NCBI GenBank assembly: GCA_011065225.1
Contig: JAAKFC010000071.1
Coordinates: 1 to 7,639, forward strand
Length of the DNA: 7,639 nucleotides
Direction of reading: 5' to 3'
From: Chlamydiota bacterium
Lineage (GTDB): Bacteria > Chlamydiota > Chlamydiia > Chlamydiales > Rhabdochlamydiaceae
Shown here: piece after piece, positions 1-4,653 of the stretch
Layout: each line of letters opens with the position of its first letter
Numbering within the stretch: position 1 is the first letter of the stretch
The notes under the pieces: generated by a model
Told to the model about the DNA's origin: nothing
Databases searched by the model: none
The model's input: the letters and a program-made list of their open reading frames with translations, nothing else
Program-made: the position numbers and the translations under genes

Positions 1-25
1 CCGTAAAGAAATAGGGAAAGTGTCT

Positions 26-214
26 ATGAAATACCTAGTAAATCCTAAACCTAAAAAAGTAAATCTCAATAGCAAAAATCAAAATGATCTAGCTAAACTC
101 CTTGAAAAAGCAGCTTATGATGGGGAACGCTTCATCATCAAAACACGTGATGTAACAGCCGCAATAGTGCCTTTGGAAGATTTGACTCTTTTAGAAAAAA
201 GCGAAGAGATTTAG
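26..214 (+). CDS. Phd/YefM-type antitoxin, orphan
   Basis: This is a small protein of 62 residues resembling the Phd/YefM antitoxin family, which neutralises a partner toxin (usually RelE/YoeB or Doc type) and represses its own operon. The recognisable part is the segment DGERFIIKTRDVTAAIVPLED, the strand-turn-strand that in this family reads roughly 'I-T-x-x-G-x-P-V-A-x-L-V-P'. ATG at 26 is preferred because the purine-rich AGGGA at 13-17 lies 8 bases upstream. A GTG at 20 would add two residues but leaves only 2 bases of spacing. No toxin gene follows: the left end of an IS5-type element begins a few bases after the stop codon, so the toxin may have been separated or lost. The upstream promoter is outside the window. 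The family call is by eye. Confidence 0.7.
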   Translation: MKYLVNPKPKKVNLNSKNQNDLAKLLEKAAYDGERFIIKTRDVTAAIVPLEDLTLLEKSEEI

Positions 215-284
215 CCTAAGAACCTGTTCAAAATCTTTTTGATAGTGTATAAAGTTTACTTTCAACAAATAACTGAAGGTAAAT

Positions 285-763
285 ATGTCTTATTCTTATC
301 CGAGCGATATTAGTCGCGAACAATTCGATAAAATTAAACCTCAACTTGAGTCTATGCGAACCCCCCCCCGTTCTAGGATCATTGATTTATATGATATTTT
401 TTGCGGTATTTTGTATGTCCTGAAAAGCGGTTGCCAATGGCGCATGTTACCAAAAGACTTTCCGAAATGGCGAACCTGTCACTATTATTTCACCCTAATG
501 GAGTGAGAAAATAGATGATAAGCTGGAGAGCATTCTTGAGGAAGTTTTAAAAAAAATTGGTTGGCGAAGTTCGACAAAGCAGTGGTCGGAAAGAAAACAC
601 TAGCTTTCTCATAGTCGATGCAACAAAATGTGAAGAATACTGACACAGCAGAGCATAAGGGTTATGATGCGGGAAAAAAGGTGGATTGTTGAGCGTTCCT
701 TTGCCTGGTTAGAAAAATGCCGTAGACTATGGAAAAACTGTGAAAGAAAACTCAATACCAGCT
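285..763 (+). pseudogene. IS5-family transposase, frameshifted and internally deleted
   Basis: The first 70 codons (285-497) give a typical IS5 N-terminal domain, with YPSDISREQFDKIKP and SGCQWRMLPKDFPKW. One extra A at 497-498 shifts the frame: the intact reading would continue with WSEKIDDKLESILEE from 499. More indels follow near 596-640, where the first catalytic Asp motif IVDA can still be read at about 613-624. Around 640-680 the frame reads NTDTAEHKGYDAGKK and then jumps straight to KRWIVERSFAWLEKCRRL, which carries the final catalytic Glu (in VERSF). The middle of the DDE domain, including the second Asp, is absent. The end after KLNTS is replaced by foreign sequence. The protein cannot be functional. 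A start codon is retained at 285, 3 bases after GGTAAAT. Confidence 0.85.
660..683 (+). repeat. 24-base direct repeat, copy 1 (IS5 transposase GYDAGKKV region)
   Basis: These 24 bases are identical to 1545-1568 and encode the GYDAGKKV part of the IS5 transposase in both places. The two copies bracket 861 bases that include the minus-strand gene at 783-1448. Joining the sequence before copy 1 to the sequence after copy 2 restores a normal transposase order (TDTAEHKGYDAGKK followed by VSGIKRHIAVDTQG). Confidence 0.85.
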
Positions 764-787
764 GTCCAGTTTTTGGGGTCCACTATA
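763..787. repeat. Terminal-repeat-like sequence, copy 1 (IS3-type end?)
   Basis: The stretch TGTCCAGTTTTTGGGGTCCA begins exactly where IS5 transposase similarity ends. Positions 770-787 match 3816-3833 at 17 of 18 bases (TTTTTGGGGTCCAYTATA). Read on the minus strand as TGGACCCCAAAAACTGGACA it resembles terminal inverted repeats of IS3-family elements. That assignment is from memory and not verified. The stop codon of the minus-strand gene (783-785) lies at its outer edge. It may be a leftover IS end or the scar of an excised element. Confidence 0.45.
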
Positions 788-1448
788 GTGTTTTAAGATA
801 GCTGCTGATAAGAGTAGCAAGTGGATTGTTTTGAACAAATAGCAGGAGCTCTTCTAACATTTCTCTTGGGAGATAAGAACTTTGTCTTTCTGGCTCATCC
901 TCAGCAAATCCTTCATAGATGTCAAGAATCTGTTTCACAATGCTCTGGGAATCGGGTACATTTCCTAAAATCCCTTGTCTAACGGCCACATATAAAGCCT
1001 CCTCGTATCCAAATCGATTTCTGATACCATAATCAGCAACAGGACCAATCCCGTCTTCTTCATTATTTTCAGGATTCATTGGTGTAAAAGGAGCATCTAC
1101 ATGGGAATAACCTAAAATCCAATCCACAACATCAGCAAGTTGATAATATGAAGCATATACAAGGGCTTTACTAAGCAGCTCCTTAGCTTCGCCGTGCTCT
1201 TCTCCAGGGTCCCCGAAATTGCTATGGTTGAAGATCGTGTCGTACAAAGGAAGAAAAGATGCCTTATGACGTTTAAGACAAAAGACTAGATAATGGACAA
1301 GATCTTCACAGTCCCAATTGGTACTTTGAAGTACTTGCTTTGCTTGTTCAATATGTCCTTGGCTAATAGCAGTTTGAAAATTTAAGGGGGGAAATTGCTC
1401 CAATGGGAGAACTGCGCTGGAAGCCTTACTGGAAGTGACTACTGACAT
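783..1448 (-). CDS. Hypothetical protein, possible ankyrin-like helical repeats
   Basis: This is a complete 221-residue reading frame on the minus strand. It is acidic and strongly helical, with no signal peptide or membrane segment. I do not recognise a named family. Three stretches look like helix-turn-helix pairs of the ankyrin kind: FQTAISQGHIEQAKQVLQST (about residues 24-43), LSKALVYASYYQLADVVDWI (about 92-111) and EEALYVAVRQGI followed by SIVKQILDIYEGF (about 149-182). The spacing and TPLH-type signatures of true ankyrin repeats are missing, so this is tentative. The start at 1448 has only a weak AGAG as ribosome binding site, 7-10 bases upstream. IS5 fragments lie on both sides, and its last codons abut an IS-end-like sequence, so it may be mobile cargo or have a modified C-terminus. 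Confidence 0.6.
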   Translation of the reverse strand: MSVVTSSKASSAVLPLEQFPPLNFQTAISQGHIEQAKQVLQSTNWDCEDLVHYLVFCLKRHKASFLPLYDTIFNHSNFGDPGEEHGEAKELLSKALVYASYYQLADVVDWILGYSHVDAPFTPMNPENNEEDGIGPVADYGIRNRFGYEEALYVAVRQGILGNVPDSQSIVKQILDIYEGFAEDEPERQSSYLPREMLEELLLFVQNNPLATLISSYLKTL

Positions 1449-1544
1449 TATTGCTCTTTAAACTTTATATTTAAGTTGTCGGATAAGTATAGCAATATAG
1501 CAGCAATTCCCGCCAGAGAAATTTTAACCGGCTAGTTTTGTGTT

Positions 1545-1568
1545 GGTTATGATGCGGGAAAAAAGGTG
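1545..1568 (+). repeat. 24-base direct repeat, copy 2
   Basis: Identical to 660-683. It is the first part of the second IS5 fragment. Similarity to the first copy stops immediately upstream of it, so the repeat edge is also the fragment edge. Confidence 0.85.
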
Positions 1569-1886
1569 TCAGGAATTAAGCGTCATATTGCTGTTGACAC
1601 TCAAGGACTGCCACATACAATCCATATTACTACGGCAAATGTTACCGATCGAGCAGGAACTTTGGAGGCATTTCCTTTAAAGACAAGCGACAAAAGAAAA
1701 ACTTCTCGTCGAGTAAGTGATGTAGATCTTCTCAGGTTAATTCTTCCAAATATCAGAAAACTCAAAAACAAAAAAAGCCTAGAGAAAGTGCTTGCTCTTG
1801 TAGAGAAGCTATTATCTGAGTCTGTTTCTGTCGTGTTGGATCCCAATCAAACCGATCTCTTTGACGAGCAAGACTCACCTAACTAA
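1545..1886 (+). pseudogene. IS5 transposase middle fragment fused in frame to unknown C-terminus
   Basis: From 1545 the frame reads GYDAGKKVSGIKRHIAVDTQ and continues with IHITTANVTDRAGTLEAF. This is the central part of an IS5-family DDE transposase and exactly the piece missing from the copy at 285-763. IS5 similarity ends near 1675. The frame then continues, without a stop, into KTSDKRKTSRRVSDVDLLRL and a charged, helical tail ending LDPNQTDLFDEQDSPN, which I cannot assign. A GTG at 1566 could formally start a 106-residue product, but there is no convincing ribosome binding site. The best reading is a recombination scar joining two gene remnants; the tail may be the C-terminus of another broken gene. 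Expression is doubtful. Confidence 0.65.
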
Positions 1887-2175
1887 AACTTGTTTCTAGC
1901 CCTTGATAGCGGAGTCGGCTCTGGAGGAGCTGTTCTAGGATTTGAGCGCACCCACACTCGAAAAACTTCTCCTCATCCTCTCCATAGGGGAAATGGGGAT
2001 GGTGAAAAGAGAAATCTGACCTTTGTCCAACTCTGTGATTGCATCGATGAACAACTAAAAATTCATATGGCAACTGATCTCTTTTTCATGAATGGAAAAA
2101 CCTTCTTAAAGAAGATCCAGTAAAGCGACGGGAAAAGTTGTACAAAGTCGAGTATAGGGGGTGGCAAAAGCCATT
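1887..2175. other. Gap without a confident gene; possible gene remnant
   Basis: Reading frames of 64 (minus) and 77 (plus) codons exist here, but neither has a plausible start, ribosome binding site or recognisable composition. They look like chance opening of one stretch on both strands. One frame, 2078-2179, begins after a TGA and encodes 33 residues starting SLFHEWKNLLKEDPVKRREK and ending GWQKPF. It has protein-like composition and could be the tail of a decayed gene. I could not identify it. The stretch fits decay after the IS events to its left. Confidence 0.35.
2096..2116 (-). terminator. Candidate terminator of the higBA-like operon
   Basis: Read on the minus strand, ATCTTCT-TTA-AGAAGGT forms a 7-base-pair stem with one G-U pair and a 3-base loop, running into TTTTT (one T paired). 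It lies about 60 bases after the stop of the antitoxin gene. The U-run is short, so it is a weak call. Confidence 0.35.
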
Positions 2176-2550
2176 CTAAGCTGACACTCGTTTTCCACTG
2201 GATCGAGTGGGTTCAACCCCAATAACCTGAAGGCTGGTTGGCTCAGAGCGCTTAGAGTGCTTCTTTACACGAATCTCGATATCCCTTCCCAAAAGTCTGA
2301 GAAAACGGATAAGCCTATCTAAGGTGTACTTAGACAGTTTTCCTCGGATGATATCTGACACCTTGGGCTGATCGATACCCATAACTTCGGCAGCTTCCTT
2401 TTGGGTAAGCTTTCTGTTTTGGATAACCTGATGAATTTGTCGAGACAGATCAGCCTTGGCTTGAGACTCCTCTGGATTGGAGTATCCAAGGTCTTCAAAC
2501 ACGTTACCAGACCCAACGAAAGCCTCTGTATTTTCTTGCTTCTTTGCCAT
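2176..2550 (-). CDS. XRE-family HigA-type antitoxin
   Basis: This 124-residue protein has a central helix-turn-helix of the XRE/HigA type. LTQKEAAEVMGIDQPKVSDI spans about residues 48-67 with the recognition helix at QPKVSDIIRG, and a tail helix TLDRLIRFLRLLGRDIEIRV follows. This order, with a roughly 35-residue N-terminal arm carrying 'VFEDLGYSNPEE', is typical of antitoxins paired with Gp49-like toxins. The C-terminal 25 residues are basic and look disordered. It starts 14 bases after the toxin stop, with a strong AAGGAG (complement of 2559-2564) 8 bases before ATG, so the two genes form one operon. As known for the family, it should bind and inhibit the toxin and repress the operon promoter. 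The toxin-before-antitoxin order matches HigBA. Confidence 0.85.
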   Translation of the reverse strand: MAKKQENTEAFVGSGNVFEDLGYSNPEESQAKADLSRQIHQVIQNRKLTQKEAAEVMGIDQPKVSDIIRGKLSKYTLDRLIRFLRLLGRDIEIRVKKHSKRSEPTSLQVIGVEPTRSSGKRVSA

Positions 2551-2564
2551 GGTGTTAGCTCCTT

Positions 2565-2927
2565 CTACTTGAAATAATGCTTATGGTGAGAGATAGCGTC
2601 TTTTAGCCGCTTCTCGATCAAATCCTTATCCTTCTTCGGTGTGGCTATTCCTTTCGTGCTCTTCTTTTTGAAGACGTGTAGCACATAGACAGCCTCCTTG
2701 AACTTGACCGTGTAAACAGCACGATAGGTATCGCTCTTATGGTCATCAAGAAGCTCTACGACACTTCTTCCACCAAAGCCCTTTAGGACCTTCGAGCCTA
2801 CAGGATTCTCTCCAAGAGAGGCCGCATGCAACCCCTGCGCAAAGGTATCCTTTACGTCTGAGGGTAGCTTCTGCAGGTCTTTCCTCGATGAACCCAGGTA
2901 AACAATCGGACGTGTACCGCTACTCAT
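2565..2927 (-). CDS. HigB/Gp49-like RelE-superfamily toxin
   Basis: This 120-residue basic protein matches the phage-derived Gp49-like/HigB toxin family. Members are RelE-fold ribosome-dependent mRNA endonucleases that act in the cytoplasm. The diagnostic part is the C-terminal half: SDTYRAVYTVKFKEAVYVLH, then FKKKSTKGIATPKKDKDLIE and RLKDA. It contains the conserved Arg (about R69) in the strand, the FxKK motif (about 86-89) and the 'TPKxxxxLAxxR'-like end helix. The length is close to the family norm and all key regions are present, so it may be active. ATG at 2927 is preceded by GAGAGAGG (complement of 2931-2938). A perfect TATAAT lies just upstream. It is the first gene of the operon with its antitoxin at 2176-2550. 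Confidence 0.85.
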   Translation of the reverse strand: MSSGTRPIVYLGSSRKDLQKLPSDVKDTFAQGLHAASLGENPVGSKVLKGFGGRSVVELLDDHKSDTYRAVYTVKFKEAVYVLHVFKKKSTKGIATPKKDKDLIEKRLKDAISHHKHYFK

Positions 2928-2949
2928 TAACCTCTCTCTTCTTAACTGA

Positions 2950-2979
2950 ATTATACCCTACAGAGCATATTAATAGCAA
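2950..2979 (-). promoter_or_regulatory. Sigma-70-type promoter of the higBA-like operon
   Basis: On the minus strand TTGCTA (complement of 2974-2979) and a perfect TATAAT (complement of 2950-2955) are spaced by 18 bases. Transcription should start near 2943, giving a leader of about 16 bases that contains the toxin's ribosome binding site. The antitoxin most likely autoregulates at or near this site. Confidence 0.65.
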
Positions 2980-3066
2980 GACAAAGCTTTCTTTCTAAAA
3001 TACCACAACCGAAACACAGACCATTCAAAGCACTAAGGACAAATAGTATAGGTTTTATTTTCCTGG

Positions 3067-3093
3067 TTGTAAACATGCCATTCAGGGTATACT
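3067..3093 (+). promoter_or_regulatory. Candidate promoter of the lipoprotein operon
   Basis: TTGTAA (3067-3072) and TATACT (3088-3093) are separated by 15 bases, which is shorter than ideal. The -10 box is good and sits about 28 bases before the start codon at 3122. Confidence 0.4.
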
Positions 3094-3121
3094 TTAACAC
3101 CATTAAACCAGAGAGAATTCA

Positions 3122-3424
3122 ATGAGTACAAAAAACAAAATCCGTGGTGGTATTTGGTGTCTACTAGGCGTGATTGGATTAAGTCTAGCTAGCTGTGACA
3201 GCAACAACCAAGGGAACCAGCACGACAGCGGATATGAAGCCGCTTGGAGCGGGGAATCTAAATCTTCTTTTTCATCTGGACAATTCGGTGAAGGGTACGA
3301 ACAGGGACTTGCAGACGCTTACATGTATGACGCAGGTTTCGATGACGCTGCAGGCAAGCGAGGACCTAAACATCCCCGAGACCCCGACTACGTGGATGGA
3401 TACAAAGACGGCAAAAAAGCTTAG
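3122..3424 (+). CDS. Small secreted lipoprotein, hypothetical
   Basis: This is a 100-residue protein with a classic lipoprotein signal: a basic start (MSTKNKIR), a hydrophobic stretch and the lipobox L22-A-S-C25, so Cys25 should be lipidated. The mature part is polar, with a Ser/Gly-rich linker. It is followed by a Tyr/Gly/Asp-rich region with the loosely repeated pattern GYEQG, DAYMYDAGFDDAAG and DYVDGYKDG. The function is unknown. It probably sits in the outer or inner membrane facing the periplasm. GAGAG at 3111-3115 lies 6 bases before ATG. The next gene follows within 9 bases, so the two are probably co-transcribed and co-exported; the stop codon of this gene overlaps the next gene's ribosome binding site. 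Confidence 0.75.
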   Translation: MSTKNKIRGGIWCLLGVIGLSLASCDSNNQGNQHDSGYEAAWSGESKSSFSSGQFGEGYEQGLADAYMYDAGFDDAAGKRGPKHPRDPDYVDGYKDGKKA

Positions 3425-3433
3425 GAGAACACA

Positions 3434-3790
3434 ATGAAGCACACAATCACATCGTTTGCCTTAGCGGCATTTTTACTAGCCTTTGGCACCTGTTCAGCGA
3501 GTGTCACATACTATAGCGACGGCACATCAAGCCAAGACATAGGAAATACAAGGTACTACAGCTATGGGCAAACATCCCAACAAATCGGCAATATAACCTA
3601 TCACAATCACAACGGTCAGTCTTCAACAAGCCAGCGCATTGGAAATATAGTTTACCACCAAACGCCTCAAGGAACGGTAACGTCACAACGCATTGGAAAC
3701 ATTACCTATCACAGCAACGGCCAGACATCGCAGAAAATAGGCAACACCATCTACCACAATAATTGTGATTCAACAACGTACGGGTACTAG
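3434..3790 (+). CDS. Secreted short-repeat protein (TSQ-x-IGN-x-x-YH repeats)
   Basis: This is a 118-residue protein with an N-terminal signal peptide (about residues 1-22; likely cleavage after CSA, with the Cys at position 20 not in a good lipobox). The whole mature part is about five copies of a 15-21-residue unit built as TSQ-x-IGN-x-x-Y-[YH]: SSQDIGNTRYY, TSQQIGNITYH, TSQRIGNIVYH, TSQRIGNITYH and TSQKIGNTIYH, separated by G/N/S/Q-rich turns. Similar 'GNTTYxSDG' repeat proteins occur in many Gram-negative bacteria without known function. The regular Tyr and Asn/Gly spacing suggests a beta-strand stack or solenoid. AGGAG at 3423-3427 overlaps the preceding stop codon, indicating coupling to the lipoprotein gene. 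A terminator follows directly. Confidence 0.75.
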   Translation: MKHTITSFALAAFLLAFGTCSASVTYYSDGTSSQDIGNTRYYSYGQTSQQIGNITYHNHNGQSSTSQRIGNIVYHQTPQGTVTSQRIGNITYHSNGQTSQKIGNTIYHNNCDSTTYGY

Positions 3791-3791
3791 A

Positions 3792-3820
3792 GAGAATGGG
3801 ACATCCTCAATTTTTTTTTT
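3792..3820 (+). terminator. Rho-independent terminator of the lipoprotein/repeat-protein operon
   Basis: GAGAATG (3792-3798) pairs with CATCCTC (3802-3808) apart from one A-C mismatch, with a 3-base loop, followed by AA and ten T's. It begins two bases after the stop codon of the repeat-protein gene. Confidence 0.65.
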
Positions 3821-3833
3821 GGGGTCCATTATA
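3816..3833. repeat. Terminal-repeat-like sequence, copy 2
   Basis: TTTTTGGGGTCCATTATA matches 770-787 with one mismatch. The T-run is shared with the terminator above. No transposase remains next to it. It may be the edge of a lost insertion sequence, and the good promoter directly downstream would then sit at or just outside the element end. Confidence 0.4.
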
Positions 3834-3837
3834 ATTA

Positions 3838-3866
3838 TTGAATTTTTTCTCTATTCTAACTAGAAT
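3838..3866 (+). promoter_or_regulatory. Sigma-70-type promoter for the 112-aa gene
   Basis: TTGAAT (3838-3843) and TAGAAT (3861-3866) have the ideal 17-base spacing. The expected transcript would have a leader of about 90 bases before the start codon at 3964. Confidence 0.6.
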
Positions 3867-3874
3867 CATCCGCC

Positions 3875-3967
3875 ATGAAGATGCTCATCAAAGATAGCGA
3901 GCGAAACCCTATCAGAGAACATCTTATTTTCACGAATGAAAAAAATATTTTCGGAGGTAAAATATGA
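3875..3967 (+). other. Possible 30-codon leader ORF overlapping the next start (ATGA)
   Basis: A frame starting ATG AAG ATG at 3875 encodes 30 residues (MKMLIKDSERNPIREHLIFT and ten more) and stops at TGA 3965-3967, overlapping the ATG of the following gene by ATGA. No clear ribosome binding site precedes it. It could be a leader peptide used for translational coupling, or chance. Confidence 0.25.
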
Positions 3968-4302
3968 GTACAAGTTCACAAGTATCTTTTAAGGCAGTGA
4001 GTTCGGGCGGTGGATTTTCTTTTCAAATCAGGGATAAATCAAGTGAAGCACAGCAATTAGCTAACGAGATTCAATCTCTAGTAGCAATAACTTTCGGGAC
4101 GATGACCCATGAAGATTCAAATAGAAAAAGTGTTCGAAGCGTGGTCATTACAAGACAAACTAATTATATATCTTTAGGCTGCCCAGGAGGTAAGCCCAAT
4201 CCTACTGCCGTCGCAATTTTTCTGCACTTGAAAAATACTATTCCTACTGATAATCCAACCATTACACAAATCGAAAGAGCTTGTACAAGTTTTCAGTTGT
4301 AA
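3964..4302 (+). CDS. Hypothetical protein, 112 aa
   Basis: I do not recognise this protein. It has 112 residues, no signal peptide and no membrane segment. It starts with a strong GGAGG at 3953-3957, 6 bases before ATG, behind a well-spaced promoter, so it is very likely expressed. The composition alternates Ser/Thr-rich strands (VSFKAVSSGGGFSFQI) with a helix (SSEAQQLANEIQSLVAITFG), then strands (SVRSVVITRQTNYISLG) and a final helix region (ITQIERACTSFQL). That suggests a small alpha/beta cytoplasmic protein. It lies between an IS-end-like sequence and a strong hairpin, in a region full of toxin-antitoxin genes. A role there, for example as a small immunity-type protein, is only a guess. Confidence 0.6.
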   Translation: MSTSSQVSFKAVSSGGGFSFQIRDKSSEAQQLANEIQSLVAITFGTMTHEDSNRKSVRSVVITRQTNYISLGCPGGKPNPTAVAIFLHLKNTIPTDNPTITQIERACTSFQL

Positions 4303-4318
4303 AAAAATAATGAATCTC

Positions 4319-4336
4319 CTCGCAGCAAGCTGCGAG
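4319..4336. repeat. Strong hairpin (CTCGCAG/CTGCGAG)
   Basis: CTCGCAG (4319-4325) and CTGCGAG (4330-4336) form a perfect 7-base-pair GC-rich stem with a 4-base loop, 17 bases after the stop of the 112-aa gene. There is no T-run directly behind it; the nearest lies at 4361-4366. It may be a weak or Rho-assisted terminator, or part of a dispersed repeat. The following GTAGATTTTGGCTATT (4346-4361) recurs almost identically at 6402-6418. Confidence 0.5.
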
Positions 4337-4453
4337 ATATCTGCGGTAGATTTTGGCTATTTTTTACGCGGCGAGCTGCAGGGAATAAGACCCAAAGAGA
4401 TTCAGTTAGCTAGGAATAATCCTCCAAAAAAGCACTAACCGGAAGGAGGTCAG

Positions 4454-4627
4454 ATGCTTCGTGCCTCTCGCTTTAAGAACGACGTGTCTCAGAAAGAGCT
4501 TGCAGAGGCTATTGGCGTGAGCCAGCATCACATTAGCGAGATGGAAAACGGCAAAAGACCTATCGGTAAAGAGATGGCTCATCGACTCGCTGAGTTTTTC
4601 AAGACAGACTATCGCTTGTTTCTCTAG
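4454..4627 (+). CDS. XRE-family helix-turn-helix protein, short (C-terminal part of an antitoxin?)
   Basis: This frame encodes 57 residues that are almost entirely one helix-turn-helix: VSQKELAEAIGVSQHHISEM followed by ENGKRPIGKEMAHRLAEFF and ending YRLFL. This strongly matches XRE/Cro-type regulators of antitoxins, with the recognition helix SQHHISEMENG. Related antitoxins usually carry an N-terminal arm before this domain. Here an in-frame stop (TAA 4436-4438) lies just upstream, and AAGGAGGT at 4443-4450 is only 3 bases before ATG. That purine run may simply be the coding remnant of a Glu-Gly-Gly-Gln that precedes the domain in a longer parent. So it is either a mini-repressor or a 5'-truncated antitoxin. 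No toxin is adjacent; the RHS fragment starts 26 bases after its stop. Confidence 0.7.
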   Translation: MLRASRFKNDVSQKELAEAIGVSQHHISEMENGKRPIGKEMAHRLAEFFKTDYRLFL

Positions 4628-4653
4628 AAAGTCATCGTCATGTTCTTTGATGA

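Larger units (their letters stand above)
219..763 (+). mobile_element. Decayed IS5-family element (left end present, right end lost)
   Basis: The sequence AACCTGTTCAAAATC near 221-235 resembles the terminal inverted repeat of IS427/IS5-group elements. It stands about 50 bases upstream of an IS5-type transposase start, as expected for a left end. No matching inverted copy (GATTTTGAACAGGTT) is visible anywhere in the window, so the right end is missing. The body holds a transposase broken by at least two frameshifts and one internal deletion. The coding similarity stops near 762, where a different repeat-like end begins. The left end sits just after the stop of the Phd-type antitoxin gene. Confidence 0.7.

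Noticed and set aside
1601..1846. 81-codon minus-strand frame opposite the IS5 fragment
   Set aside because: It is antisense to a clear IS5 transposase segment and has no family resemblance.
1879..2123. Overlapping 64-codon (minus) and 77-codon (plus) frames
   Set aside because: Each opens on the same GC-richer stretch. Neither has a ribosome binding site or protein-like order, so I describe the stretch as a gap.
3504..3686. 60-codon minus-strand frame
   Set aside because: It is antisense to the secreted repeat protein, which has a signal peptide, ribosome binding site and terminator.
3434..3790. CRISPR-like repeats in the repeat-protein gene
   Set aside because: The periodicity is in the protein (TSQ-x-IGN). 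DNA units are diverged and unevenly spaced, and no cas gene is present.
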